From positions 2,790,001 through 2,854,000 of the forward strand of contig NZ_LT629785.1 of assembly GCF_900105995.1 (NCBI RefSeq): a DNA stretch of 64,000 nucleotides. Direction: 5' to 3'. The notes under the pieces were generated by a model that worked only from the letters and a program-made list of their open reading frames with translations, searched no databases and was not told the origin of the DNA. The position numbers and the translations under genes were made by a program. This document shows positions 7,994-14,948 of this stretch, one piece after another. Positions within the stretch are counted from its first letter, which is position 1. The number at the start of each line of letters is the position of its first letter. Source of the stretch: Pseudomonas pohangensis (GTDB lineage: Bacteria; Pseudomonadota; Gammaproteobacteria; Pseudomonadales; Pseudomonadaceae).

Positions 7994-8872
7994 ATGCCCT
8001 GGTTGCAAGTTCGTATCGCCATCACCCCGGAGCAGGCTGAAACCTACGAAGACGCCCTACTGGCCCTGGGCGCCGTATCGGTAACCTTCATGGACGCCGA
8101 AGACCAGCCGATCTTCGAGCCCGATCTGGGCACCACGCCACTCTGGTCGCACACGCACCTGCTGGCATTGTTTGAAGCCGATACCGATCTCGACAAACTG
8201 CCGGCACAGCTGGAACTGATGACCGGCAAGCCTGCGCCTGAATCAATGGTCGAACGCATCGAAGACCAGGACTGGGAACGCAGCTGGATGGCCAATTTCC
8301 AGCCCATGCGCTTTGGCCAGCGGCTCTGGATCGTGCCGAGCTGGCACGAAGCACCCGAGCCGGACGCGGTCAACCTGCTACTCGACCCGGGACTGGCCTT
8401 TGGCACCGGAACGCACCCGACCACCGCCCTATGCCTGGAGTGGCTGGATAGTCAGGACCTGCACGGCTGCGATCTGCTCGATTTCGGCTGCGGCTCCGGC
8501 ATTCTGGCGATTGCCGGACTCCTGCTGGGCGCACGCCAGGCGATCGGCACCGACATCGACCCGCAGGCGCTGGAAGCATCCCGCGACAATGCCGGACGCA
8601 ACGGCATAGCGGCTGTGCAGTTCCCGCTCTACCTGCCGGCCGATTTACCGCCAGGGCAAGCCGATGTGCTGGTCGCCAACATTCTCGCCGGCCCCCTGGT
8701 CAGCCTCGCCGGACAAATCACCGGCCTGGTCAGGTCCGGCGGCCGCCTGGCGCTTTCCGGCATTCTCGCCGAACAGGCCGAAGAGGTTTGTGCCGCCTAT
8801 CGCAGCAGCTTTGACCTGGATCCGGTGGCCGAGAAAGACGGCTGGATCCGGATTACCGGCAAACGCCGCTAG
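7994..8872 (+). CDS. prmA: ribosomal protein L11 methyltransferase
   Basis: SAM-dependent trimethylation of ribosomal protein L11. The ATG at 7994 (MPWLQVRI) gives 292 residues, the usual PrmA length, with GAGG upstream; the ATG at 7961 would add 11 unrelated residues. The PrmA signature LAFGTGTHPTT lies at about 134-144, the SAM glycine loop LDFGCGSGI at 162-170, and the N-I-L-A-G catalytic motif near 235. In Pseudomonas, prmA normally follows accB-accC; here a defence island sits upstream instead, so the island appears to have entered between accC and prmA. Confidence 0.96.
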   Translation: MPWLQVRIAITPEQAETYEDALLALGAVSVTFMDAEDQPIFEPDLGTTPLWSHTHLLALFEADTDLDKLPAQLELMTGKPAPESMVERIEDQDWERSWMANFQPMRFGQRLWIVPSWHEAPEPDAVNLLLDPGLAFGTGTHPTTALCLEWLDSQDLHGCDLLDFGCGSGILAIAGLLLGARQAIGTDIDPQALEASRDNAGRNGIAAVQFPLYLPADLPPGQADVLVANILAGPLVSLAGQITGLVRSGGRLALSGILAEQAEEVCAAYRSSFDLDPVAEKDGWIRITGKRR

Positions 8873-8961
8873 TTAGTTAAACTAAAGACCTGCCCGGTTA
8901 TTTTTGCGCATGCAACTAAACCAGGCAGGCCGTCAGCGCCCTGTTTTGTACGGATTCATGC

Positions 8962-10224
8962 ATGAGCGATAGTTTCGTCACCCAGTGCCCACATTGCCGC
9001 ACCAGCTTTCGTGTCAGTCAGGTTCAATTGTCTGCCGCACAAGGCGCCGTGCGTTGCGGTGCCTGTCTGCACGTGTTCAATGCTCATCAGCATTTACTGG
9101 ATAAACCCTCAACTGCTGGCAACCCCGGCGCGGCCCCTGCCACTCCGGCCAGCCCTGCAGCAACCAGCCTGCAGCCGGCCCCCGACCAGGCCGCCACCGA
9201 AACGCTGGCGCGCAAGGACTCACTGGACACCGTACGCATCCACGACGATCTGGATCTGGACAGTCTTGACCTCGACGAAGAACTGGCCCGTCTGGAGCAG
9301 GAAGAACAATTACATTCGCGCAGCCGGATACCGCTGGAAAGCCCTGCCAGCAGGCAACCAGCGTTCGAAATGGCACCTGCTACCGAAGCAAAGGCTGATG
9401 AGCGCTGGGCAGAGAAATTGCTGGAGGACTCGCAACGCCCGGCAAATTCCAGCTCCGCAGCGCCCGCAGCGACAACCACGGAATTAGCCGAATCCCCCGC
9501 AGAACCGGCCTCGACAGCCCCCTGGCAGGACAGCGATGACGACACCGAGCGTCTTGAACCGGCGATCGAGGACGAGCACACCGATGAGGCTGAAGACCAG
9601 CACATCGACATGGACATTCAGGCGCCGGCTCCGGCAGGCAGCACTGACGAAGCGGACACGACAACCCGTTTCCGTCCCAACGACAAACTGCTCGAACTCG
9701 ATCAGGACCCGCTGCAACTGCAATGGCAGGCACCCGGCAGACCCTGGGGTCGCTGGCTGGGCTGGGGCCTGCTGAACCTGATCGCCGCCGGCGCCCTGAT
9801 AACCCAGTACACTTTTTATCACTTCGATGAACTGGCCCGGCAGGATCAGTACCGTCCATGGTTTGAAAGTATCTGCCCGCAACTCGGTTGCAGCCTGCCG
9901 CCCAAGGTCGATGTGAATCTGATCAAGAGCAGCAATCTGGTGATCCGCAGTCATCCCGACTTCGCCGGTGCGCTGGTGGTCGATGCCATCCTGTATAACC
10001 GCGCCAGTTTCGAGCAACCCTTCCCGCTGCTGGAGTTGCGCTTTTCCGATATCAACAACAAGCCGCTGGCCAATCGCCGCTTCAAGCCCAGCGAGTATCT
10101 GGCCGGCGAACTTGCCGGGCAAAGCCAGATGCCGCCGCAAACGCCGATCCACATCTCGCTCGATATCCTTGATCCGGGTCAGGAAGCGGTCAATTACAAC
10201 CTGATCTTCCAGTCCCCCGAGTAA
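8962..10224 (+). CDS. DUF3426 zinc-ribbon membrane protein
   Basis: 420 residues. The N-terminal MJ0042-type zinc ribbon has two CxxC pairs (QCPHC and RCGAC, separated by about 20 residues). A long acidic, low-complexity linker (about 60-240) is rich in Asp, Glu, Ala and Pro. One transmembrane helix lies near 265-285 (WGLLNLIAAGALI), followed by a periplasmic DUF3426 domain of about 130 residues. The function of the family is unknown. Its place between prmA and dusB is conserved in Pseudomonas, so this is a core gene and not part of the island. Confidence 0.88.
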   Translation: MSDSFVTQCPHCRTSFRVSQVQLSAAQGAVRCGACLHVFNAHQHLLDKPSTAGNPGAAPATPASPAATSLQPAPDQAATETLARKDSLDTVRIHDDLDLDSLDLDEELARLEQEEQLHSRSRIPLESPASRQPAFEMAPATEAKADERWAEKLLEDSQRPANSSSAAPAATTTELAESPAEPASTAPWQDSDDDTERLEPAIEDEHTDEAEDQHIDMDIQAPAPAGSTDEADTTTRFRPNDKLLELDQDPLQLQWQAPGRPWGRWLGWGLLNLIAAGALITQYTFYHFDELARQDQYRPWFESICPQLGCSLPPKVDVNLIKSSNLVIRSHPDFAGALVVDAILYNRASFEQPFPLLELRFSDINNKPLANRRFKPSEYLAGELAGQSQMPPQTPIHISLDILDPGQEAVNYNLIFQSPE

Positions 10225-10426
10225 GCACCGGCTGGAACGGCTGCAGCAGGCGAGATCACAACTTCGGCCAAAATCCAGTGACCTGCGGATATTCGCTGCA
10301 AATCCTGATACTGATCATATTTTATCCAGTTCAGTCTTTATCCGGACTTCCCGAACGGGTATCATCGCCTCCCTTTTTCCGTTACCCAAGCACCACGAAA
10401 CCAGGCCATGAAGGCAGGGAAGATTC
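10225..10426. other. intergenic region upstream of dusB-fis
   Basis: 202 bp, AT-richer than its flanks. A TATCAT (10360-10365) could be a -10 with a poor -35 (TTTATC) 17 bp upstream. The dusB-fis promoter is expected here, because in enterobacteria this operon is strongly growth-rate controlled; I cannot pin it down further. Confidence 0.35.
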
Positions 10427-11425
10427 ATGTCGGCGGTACAGATTGGTCCCTATACGCTCGCTAACCAGTTGATCCTTGCGCCAATGGCCGGGGTGACTGA
10501 TCAGCCTTTTCGTCAGCTGTGCACGCGCCTGGGCGCCGGCATGGTGGTGGGCGAAATGCTGAGCAGCGATATGCGTCTATGGGACAGCCGCAAGTCCCGC
10601 TTGCGGCTGGTACATGCCAGTGATGCCGAGCCACGTTCGGTACAGATAGCCGGTGCCGACCCGCAGATGCTTGCCGAAGCGGCCCGGGCCAACGTCGCGA
10701 TGGGTGCGCAGATCATCGACATCAACATGGGCTGTCCGGCGAAAAAAGTCTGCAACAAGGCCGCCGGCTCCGCCCTGATGAAAGACGAACTGCTGGTCGC
10801 AGAAATCCTCGAGACTGTGGTGGCTGCGGTCAAGGTACCGGTCACCCTGAAAATACGTACCGGCTGGGACCGGCAGAACAGGAATGGCCTGAGCATTGCC
10901 CGCATCGCCGAGCAGTCCGGCATCCAGGCCCTGGCCGTGCACGGCCGCACCCGCAGCGATCTGTATAGCGGCGCGGCAGAGTACGAGACCATCGCCAGCA
11001 TCAAGCAGGCCATCCGCATCCCGGTCTTTGCCAACGGTGACATCTGCTCGCCGGAAAAAGCCCGCGAAGTGCTGCTGCAGACTGGCGCCGACGGTCTGCT
11101 GATCGGTCGCGCGGCTCAGGGCCGGCCATGGATTTTTCGCGAGATCGCCTACTTCCTGGCCCACGGCAGCCGCCTTGCCGAACCGGAGCTGGGCGAAATC
11201 GAAAGCATTCTGCTCGAGCATCTGGACGCGTTGCACCGCTTTTACGGCAACCTGATGGGCGTGCGCATCGCGCGCAAGCATGTTGGCTGGTATCTGGCGA
11301 CCCTGCCGGGAGCGCGCGAATTCCGCGCCGGATTCAACAAACTGGAAACACCCGAGGCACAAATCGCCGGCATCCGGCAGTTTTTCCTCGGCCAATATAA
11401 CCAAGAAGAAAAAGTGGTCGCGTGA
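10427..11425 (+). CDS. dusB: tRNA-dihydrouridine synthase B
   Basis: FMN enzyme that reduces uridine to dihydrouridine in the tRNA D-loop. MSAVQIGPYTL followed by LILAPMAGVTDQPFR is the typical DusB start. The catalytic-loop motif MGCPAKKVCNKAAGSAL carries the conserved Cys at about residue 104. Further on are the phosphate-binding GDICSPEKA and GADGLLIGRAAQG. The length is 332 residues, normal for the family, with GGGAAG upstream. The stop codon overlaps the GTG start of fis, the conserved dusB-fis operon. Confidence 0.96.
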   Translation: MSAVQIGPYTLANQLILAPMAGVTDQPFRQLCTRLGAGMVVGEMLSSDMRLWDSRKSRLRLVHASDAEPRSVQIAGADPQMLAEAARANVAMGAQIIDINMGCPAKKVCNKAAGSALMKDELLVAEILETVVAAVKVPVTLKIRTGWDRQNRNGLSIARIAEQSGIQALAVHGRTRSDLYSGAAEYETIASIKQAIRIPVFANGDICSPEKAREVLLQTGADGLLIGRAAQGRPWIFREIAYFLAHGSRLAEPELGEIESILLEHLDALHRFYGNLMGVRIARKHVGWYLATLPGAREFRAGFNKLETPEAQIAGIRQFFLGQYNQEEKVVA

Positions 11426-11757
11426 CAGCCATGACTGAGCAATTGATAAACAAGATTTTTTTTGATGGGGCTTCATCAGTGAGTAACAATCTGCAACTTG
11501 AAATGCCCGCAGCAATTTCCAGCGAAGAGGTGCAGACCTTGCGCAGCAGCGTGACCAAATCGCTACGGGATTATTTTGCCAACCTGGAAGATGCCAGCGT
11601 CTGTGATCTCTACAACCTGGTGATTTCCGAAGTCGAGGCGCCACTGCTGGAAAGCGTGATGAACTTCGTCAAAGGCAACCAGACCAGAGCCTCGGAGATG
11701 CTCGGCCTGAACCGCGGCACCCTGCGCAAGAAGCTCAAGCAGTACGACCTGCTCTGA
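11422..11757 (+). CDS. fis: nucleoid protein Fis
   Basis: Small nucleoid-associated DNA-bending protein and growth-phase regulator. The C-terminal half (VEAPLLESVM, then NQTRASEMLGLNRGTLRKKL) is the classical Fis helix-turn-helix, ending in KQYDLL. I used the GTG at 11422, giving MTAMTE, which matches the MTTMTE start of P. aeruginosa Fis and overlaps the dusB stop (GTGA). The ATG at 11431 is the alternative. A strong terminator follows, so dusB-fis is a closed unit. Confidence 0.95.
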   Translation: MTAMTEQLINKIFFDGASSVSNNLQLEMPAAISSEEVQTLRSSVTKSLRDYFANLEDASVCDLYNLVISEVEAPLLESVMNFVKGNQTRASEMLGLNRGTLRKKLKQYDLL

Positions 11758-11772
11758 CAGTATATTTTCCGT

Positions 11773-11810
11773 AAAAGGGCGGCCCAGCCACACGAGCCGC
11801 CCTTTTTGTT
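11773..11810 (+). terminator. intrinsic terminator after fis
   Basis: AAAAGGGCGGC (11773-11783) pairs with GCCGCCCTTTT (11796-11806) around a 12-nt loop, followed by a T-rich tail. It ends the dusB-fis unit 15 bp after the fis stop. Confidence 0.9.
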
Positions 11811-11834
11811 TTCCAAGCTCTGATGGAATCTGCA

Positions 11835-13442
11835 ATGACCGACCAGACCACCCGCCTCCCCGTTCGCCGCGCGCTGATCAGTGTTTCTGACAAGACCGGC
11901 ATTCTTGACTTCGCCCGCGAGCTCGTCGCCCTGGGAGTGGAAATTCTCTCCACCGGCGGCACCTTCAAGCTGCTCAAGGACAATGGTGTGGCTGCCGTGG
12001 AAGTGGCTGACTACACCGGCTTTCCGGAGATGATGGATGGCCGGGTGAAGACCCTGCACCCGAAAATCCACGGCGGCATTCTCGGCCGCCGCGCCCTCGA
12101 CGGCGCCGTCATGGAGCAGCACGGCATCCAGCCGATCGACCTGGTCGCGGTCAACCTCTACCCCTTCGCCGCCACCGTGGCCAAGCCCGGCTGTGAGCTG
12201 GCCGACGCCATCGAGAACATCGACATCGGCGGCCCGACCATGGTCCGCAGCGCGGCAAAAAACCACAAGGAAGTGGCCATCGTGGTCAACGCCGGCGACT
12301 ACGCCGGCATTGTTGAATCCCTGAAAGCCGGCGGTCTGACTTACGCCCAGCGTTTTGATCTGGCCCTCAAGGCCTTCGAGCACACCGCCGCCTACGACGG
12401 TATGATCGCCAACTACCTGGGCACCATCAATCAAACTGCCGACACCCTGAGCACCGAAGGGCGTGGCGCCTTCCCGCGTACCTTCAACAGTCAGTTCATC
12501 AAGGCGCAGGAAATGCGCTACGGCGAGAACCCGCACCAGAGCGCAGCTTTCTATGTCGAAGCCGAGCGTGGTGAGGCGAGCATCGCCAGTGCCGTGCAGC
12601 TGCAGGGCAAGGAACTGTCGTTCAACAACGTGGCCGACACCGACGCGGCGCTGGAGTGCGTGAAGAGTTTCGTCAAGCCGGCCTGCGTCATCGTCAAGCA
12701 CGCCAACCCCTGCGGCGTAGCGGTAGCTCTGGACAGCGAAGGCGGCATTCGCCAGGCCTACGAGCTGGCCTACGCCACCGATAGCGAGTCGGCCTTCGGC
12801 GGCATCATTGCCTTCAACCGTGAGCTGGACGGCGACACCGCCCAGGCCATCGTTGACCGCCAATTCGTCGAAGTAATCATCGCGCCGAAAATCAGCGCCG
12901 CCGCCCGCGAAGTAGTCGCCGCCAAAGCCAATGTACGCTTGCTGGAATGCGGCGAATGGCCAGCCGAGCGCAGCGCCAGCTGGGACTTCAAACGGGTCAA
13001 CGGTGGTCTGCTGGTACAGAGTCGCGACATCGGCATGATCAAGGCCGAAGACCTCAAGGTGGTCACCCGCCGCGCCCCCAGCGAGCAGGAAATTCACGAC
13101 CTGATCTTTGCCTGGAAAGTGGCCAAGTTCGTCAAATCCAACGCCATCGTCTACGCCAAGGGCCGCCAGACCATCGGCGTCGGCGCCGGCCAGATGAGCC
13201 GGGTCAACTCGGCGCGTATCGCCGCGATCAAGGCCGAGCATGCCGGCCTGCAAGTCGCCGGCTCGGTTATGGCCAGTGACGCCTTCTTCCCGTTCCGCGA
13301 CGGTCTGGACAACGCGGCGAAGAACGGCATTACCGCGGTGATTCAACCCGGCGGCTCGATGCGTGATGCCGAAGTGATTGCCGCCGCCGATGAAGCCGAT
13401 ATCGCCATGGTCTTCACCGGCATGCGCCATTTCCGCCATTAA
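11835..13442 (+). CDS. purH: bifunctional AICAR formyltransferase/IMP cyclohydrolase
   Basis: Last two steps of de novo purine synthesis (AICAR to FAICAR to IMP). The start MTDQTTRLPVRRALISVSDK at 11835 matches pseudomonad PurH and gives 535 residues; the ATG at 11823 adds four residues. The N-terminal MGS-like cyclohydrolase domain contains STGGTFKLL and GRVKTLHPKIHGGIL. The C-terminal AICAR transformylase domain contains KHANPCG (catalytic Lys-His) and ends at about residue 535 with GMRHFRH. It is followed by purD across an inverted repeat. Confidence 0.97.
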   Translation: MTDQTTRLPVRRALISVSDKTGILDFARELVALGVEILSTGGTFKLLKDNGVAAVEVADYTGFPEMMDGRVKTLHPKIHGGILGRRALDGAVMEQHGIQPIDLVAVNLYPFAATVAKPGCELADAIENIDIGGPTMVRSAAKNHKEVAIVVNAGDYAGIVESLKAGGLTYAQRFDLALKAFEHTAAYDGMIANYLGTINQTADTLSTEGRGAFPRTFNSQFIKAQEMRYGENPHQSAAFYVEAERGEASIASAVQLQGKELSFNNVADTDAALECVKSFVKPACVIVKHANPCGVAVALDSEGGIRQAYELAYATDSESAFGGIIAFNRELDGDTAQAIVDRQFVEVIIAPKISAAAREVVAAKANVRLLECGEWPAERSASWDFKRVNGGLLVQSRDIGMIKAEDLKVVTRRAPSEQEIHDLIFAWKVAKFVKSNAIVYAKGRQTIGVGAGQMSRVNSARIAAIKAEHAGLQVAGSVMASDAFFPFRDGLDNAAKNGITAVIQPGGSMRDAEVIAAADEADIAMVFTGMRHFRH

Positions 13443-13455
13443 GACATTGCCTTAC

Positions 13456-13534
13456 ATGTAGGAGCGGGCTTGCCCGCGAAACAACTTTCCCGCAGATCGC
13501 CGAGTGAGCATCGCGGGCAAGCCCGCTCCTACAT
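13456..13534. repeat. REP-like inverted repeat between purH and purD
   Basis: Perfect 24-bp arms (13456-13479 and 13511-13534) starting ATGTAGGAGCGGGCTTGCCC, separated by 31 bp. The arm matches the GGAGCGGGCTTGCCCGC core widespread in Pseudomonas REP/REPIN elements. These are mobilised by RAYT transposases; none is encoded in this window. The pair could form a long hairpin between two same-strand purine genes and affect mRNA stability. Confidence 0.9.
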
Positions 13535-13566
13535 AATCAAGAATTGAGCGTCATCGAGGTATTGAA

Positions 13567-14850
13567 ATGAACGTACTGATCATCGGCAGCGGCGGACGTG
13601 AACACGCCCTGGCCTGGAAAGTCGCGCAAGACCCGCGCGTAGCCAAAGTCTTCGTCGCCCCGGGTAACGCCGGCACCGCCACCGAAGCCAAATGCGAGAA
13701 CGTGGCCATCGACGTGCTGGCCCTCGAGCAGCTGGCCGACTTTGCTGAAAAGAATGTGCAACTGACCATCGTCGGCCCGGAAGTGCCGCTGGTGGCCGGC
13801 GTGGTCGATCTGTTCCGCAGCCGCAACCTGCGCTGCTTCGGCCCGACCAAAGGCGCCGCCCAACTGGAAGGCTCCAAGGCCTTCACCAAGGATTTCCTCG
13901 CCCGCCATCAGATTCCAACCGCCGACTACCAGAACTTCACCGAGATCGAACCGGCACTGGCTTACCTGCAGCAAGTCGGCGCGCCGATTGTGATCAAGGC
14001 TGACGGTCTGGCCGCCGGCAAAGGTGTGATCGTTGCCATGACGCTGGCCGAAGCCGAAGCCGCCGTGCGTGACATGCTCGCCGGCAACGCCTTTGGCGAA
14101 GCCGGTTCGCGGGTGGTGATCGAAGAGTTTCTCGACGGCGAGGAAGCCAGCTTTATCGTCATGGTTGACGGTAAGAACGTGCTGCCGATGGCCACCAGTC
14201 AGGACCACAAGCGCGTCGGCGATGGCGACAGCGGTCCGAATACCGGTGGCATGGGCGCCTACTCGCCAGCCCCGGTGGTCAGCGCCGAGGTGCACCAGCG
14301 GGTGATGGAGCAGGTGATCTGGCCGACCGTCAAGGGCATGGCTGCCGAAGGCAATGTCTACACCGGTTTCCTCTACGCCGGGCTGATGATCGACCAGGCC
14401 GGCAACCCGAAAGTCATCGAATTCAACTGCCGCTTTGGCGATCCGGAAACCCAGCCGGTAATGCTGCGCTTGCAGTCTTCGCTGGTCTTGTTGATTGAAG
14501 CCGCCTTTGCCGAGGCTCTGGACAAGGTCGAAGCCCAGTGGGATCCGCGCCCCAGCCTTGGCGTGGTGCTGGCCGCCGGTGGCTATCCGGGCGACTATGC
14601 CAAGGGCGCAGCGATCCACGGGCTGGAGCAAGCGGCAGCATTGCCGGGCAAAGTGTTCCATGCCGGCACCGCACTTCGCGACGGTCAGGTGGTCACCAGC
14701 GGCGGACGTGTGCTGTGTGCCACCGCGCTAGGCGACAGCGTGAGTGATGCGCAACAGCAGGCCTACCGGCTGGCCGCGCAGATCAACTGGGATGGCTGTT
14801 TCTATCGCAAGGACATCGGCTACCGCGCCATCGCCCGCGAGCAGGAGTAA
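13567..14850 (+). CDS. purD: phosphoribosylamine-glycine ligase
   Basis: ATP-grasp enzyme of purine synthesis joining glycine to phosphoribosylamine. The start MNVLIIGSGGREHALAWK is typical and the length is 427 residues. The ATP-grasp core shows PIVIKADGLAAGKGV and the GARS signature RFGDPETQP near residue 288. GAGG lies about 9 bp upstream of the ATG. The upstream REP-like pair may separate its expression from purH, although both act in the same pathway. Confidence 0.97.
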   Translation: MNVLIIGSGGREHALAWKVAQDPRVAKVFVAPGNAGTATEAKCENVAIDVLALEQLADFAEKNVQLTIVGPEVPLVAGVVDLFRSRNLRCFGPTKGAAQLEGSKAFTKDFLARHQIPTADYQNFTEIEPALAYLQQVGAPIVIKADGLAAGKGVIVAMTLAEAEAAVRDMLAGNAFGEAGSRVVIEEFLDGEEASFIVMVDGKNVLPMATSQDHKRVGDGDSGPNTGGMGAYSPAPVVSAEVHQRVMEQVIWPTVKGMAAEGNVYTGFLYAGLMIDQAGNPKVIEFNCRFGDPETQPVMLRLQSSLVLLIEAAFAEALDKVEAQWDPRPSLGVVLAAGGYPGDYAKGAAIHGLEQAAALPGKVFHAGTALRDGQVVTSGGRVLCATALGDSVSDAQQQAYRLAAQINWDGCFYRKDIGYRAIAREQE

Positions 14851-14948
14851 CGCCGGCCAGCCGTGCATGCCGGTACAGACAACCATCTGAACGGCTTGCA
14901 CGGCAGTCAACAAGCAATACCCGCATCGATTACAAAAGGACTTTGATC

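Noticed and set aside
11610..13439. 609-residue leftward frame opposite purH
   Set aside because: It is a shadow of the high-GC purH gene; composition is repetitive (Gly/Asp/Val-rich) and it matches no family.
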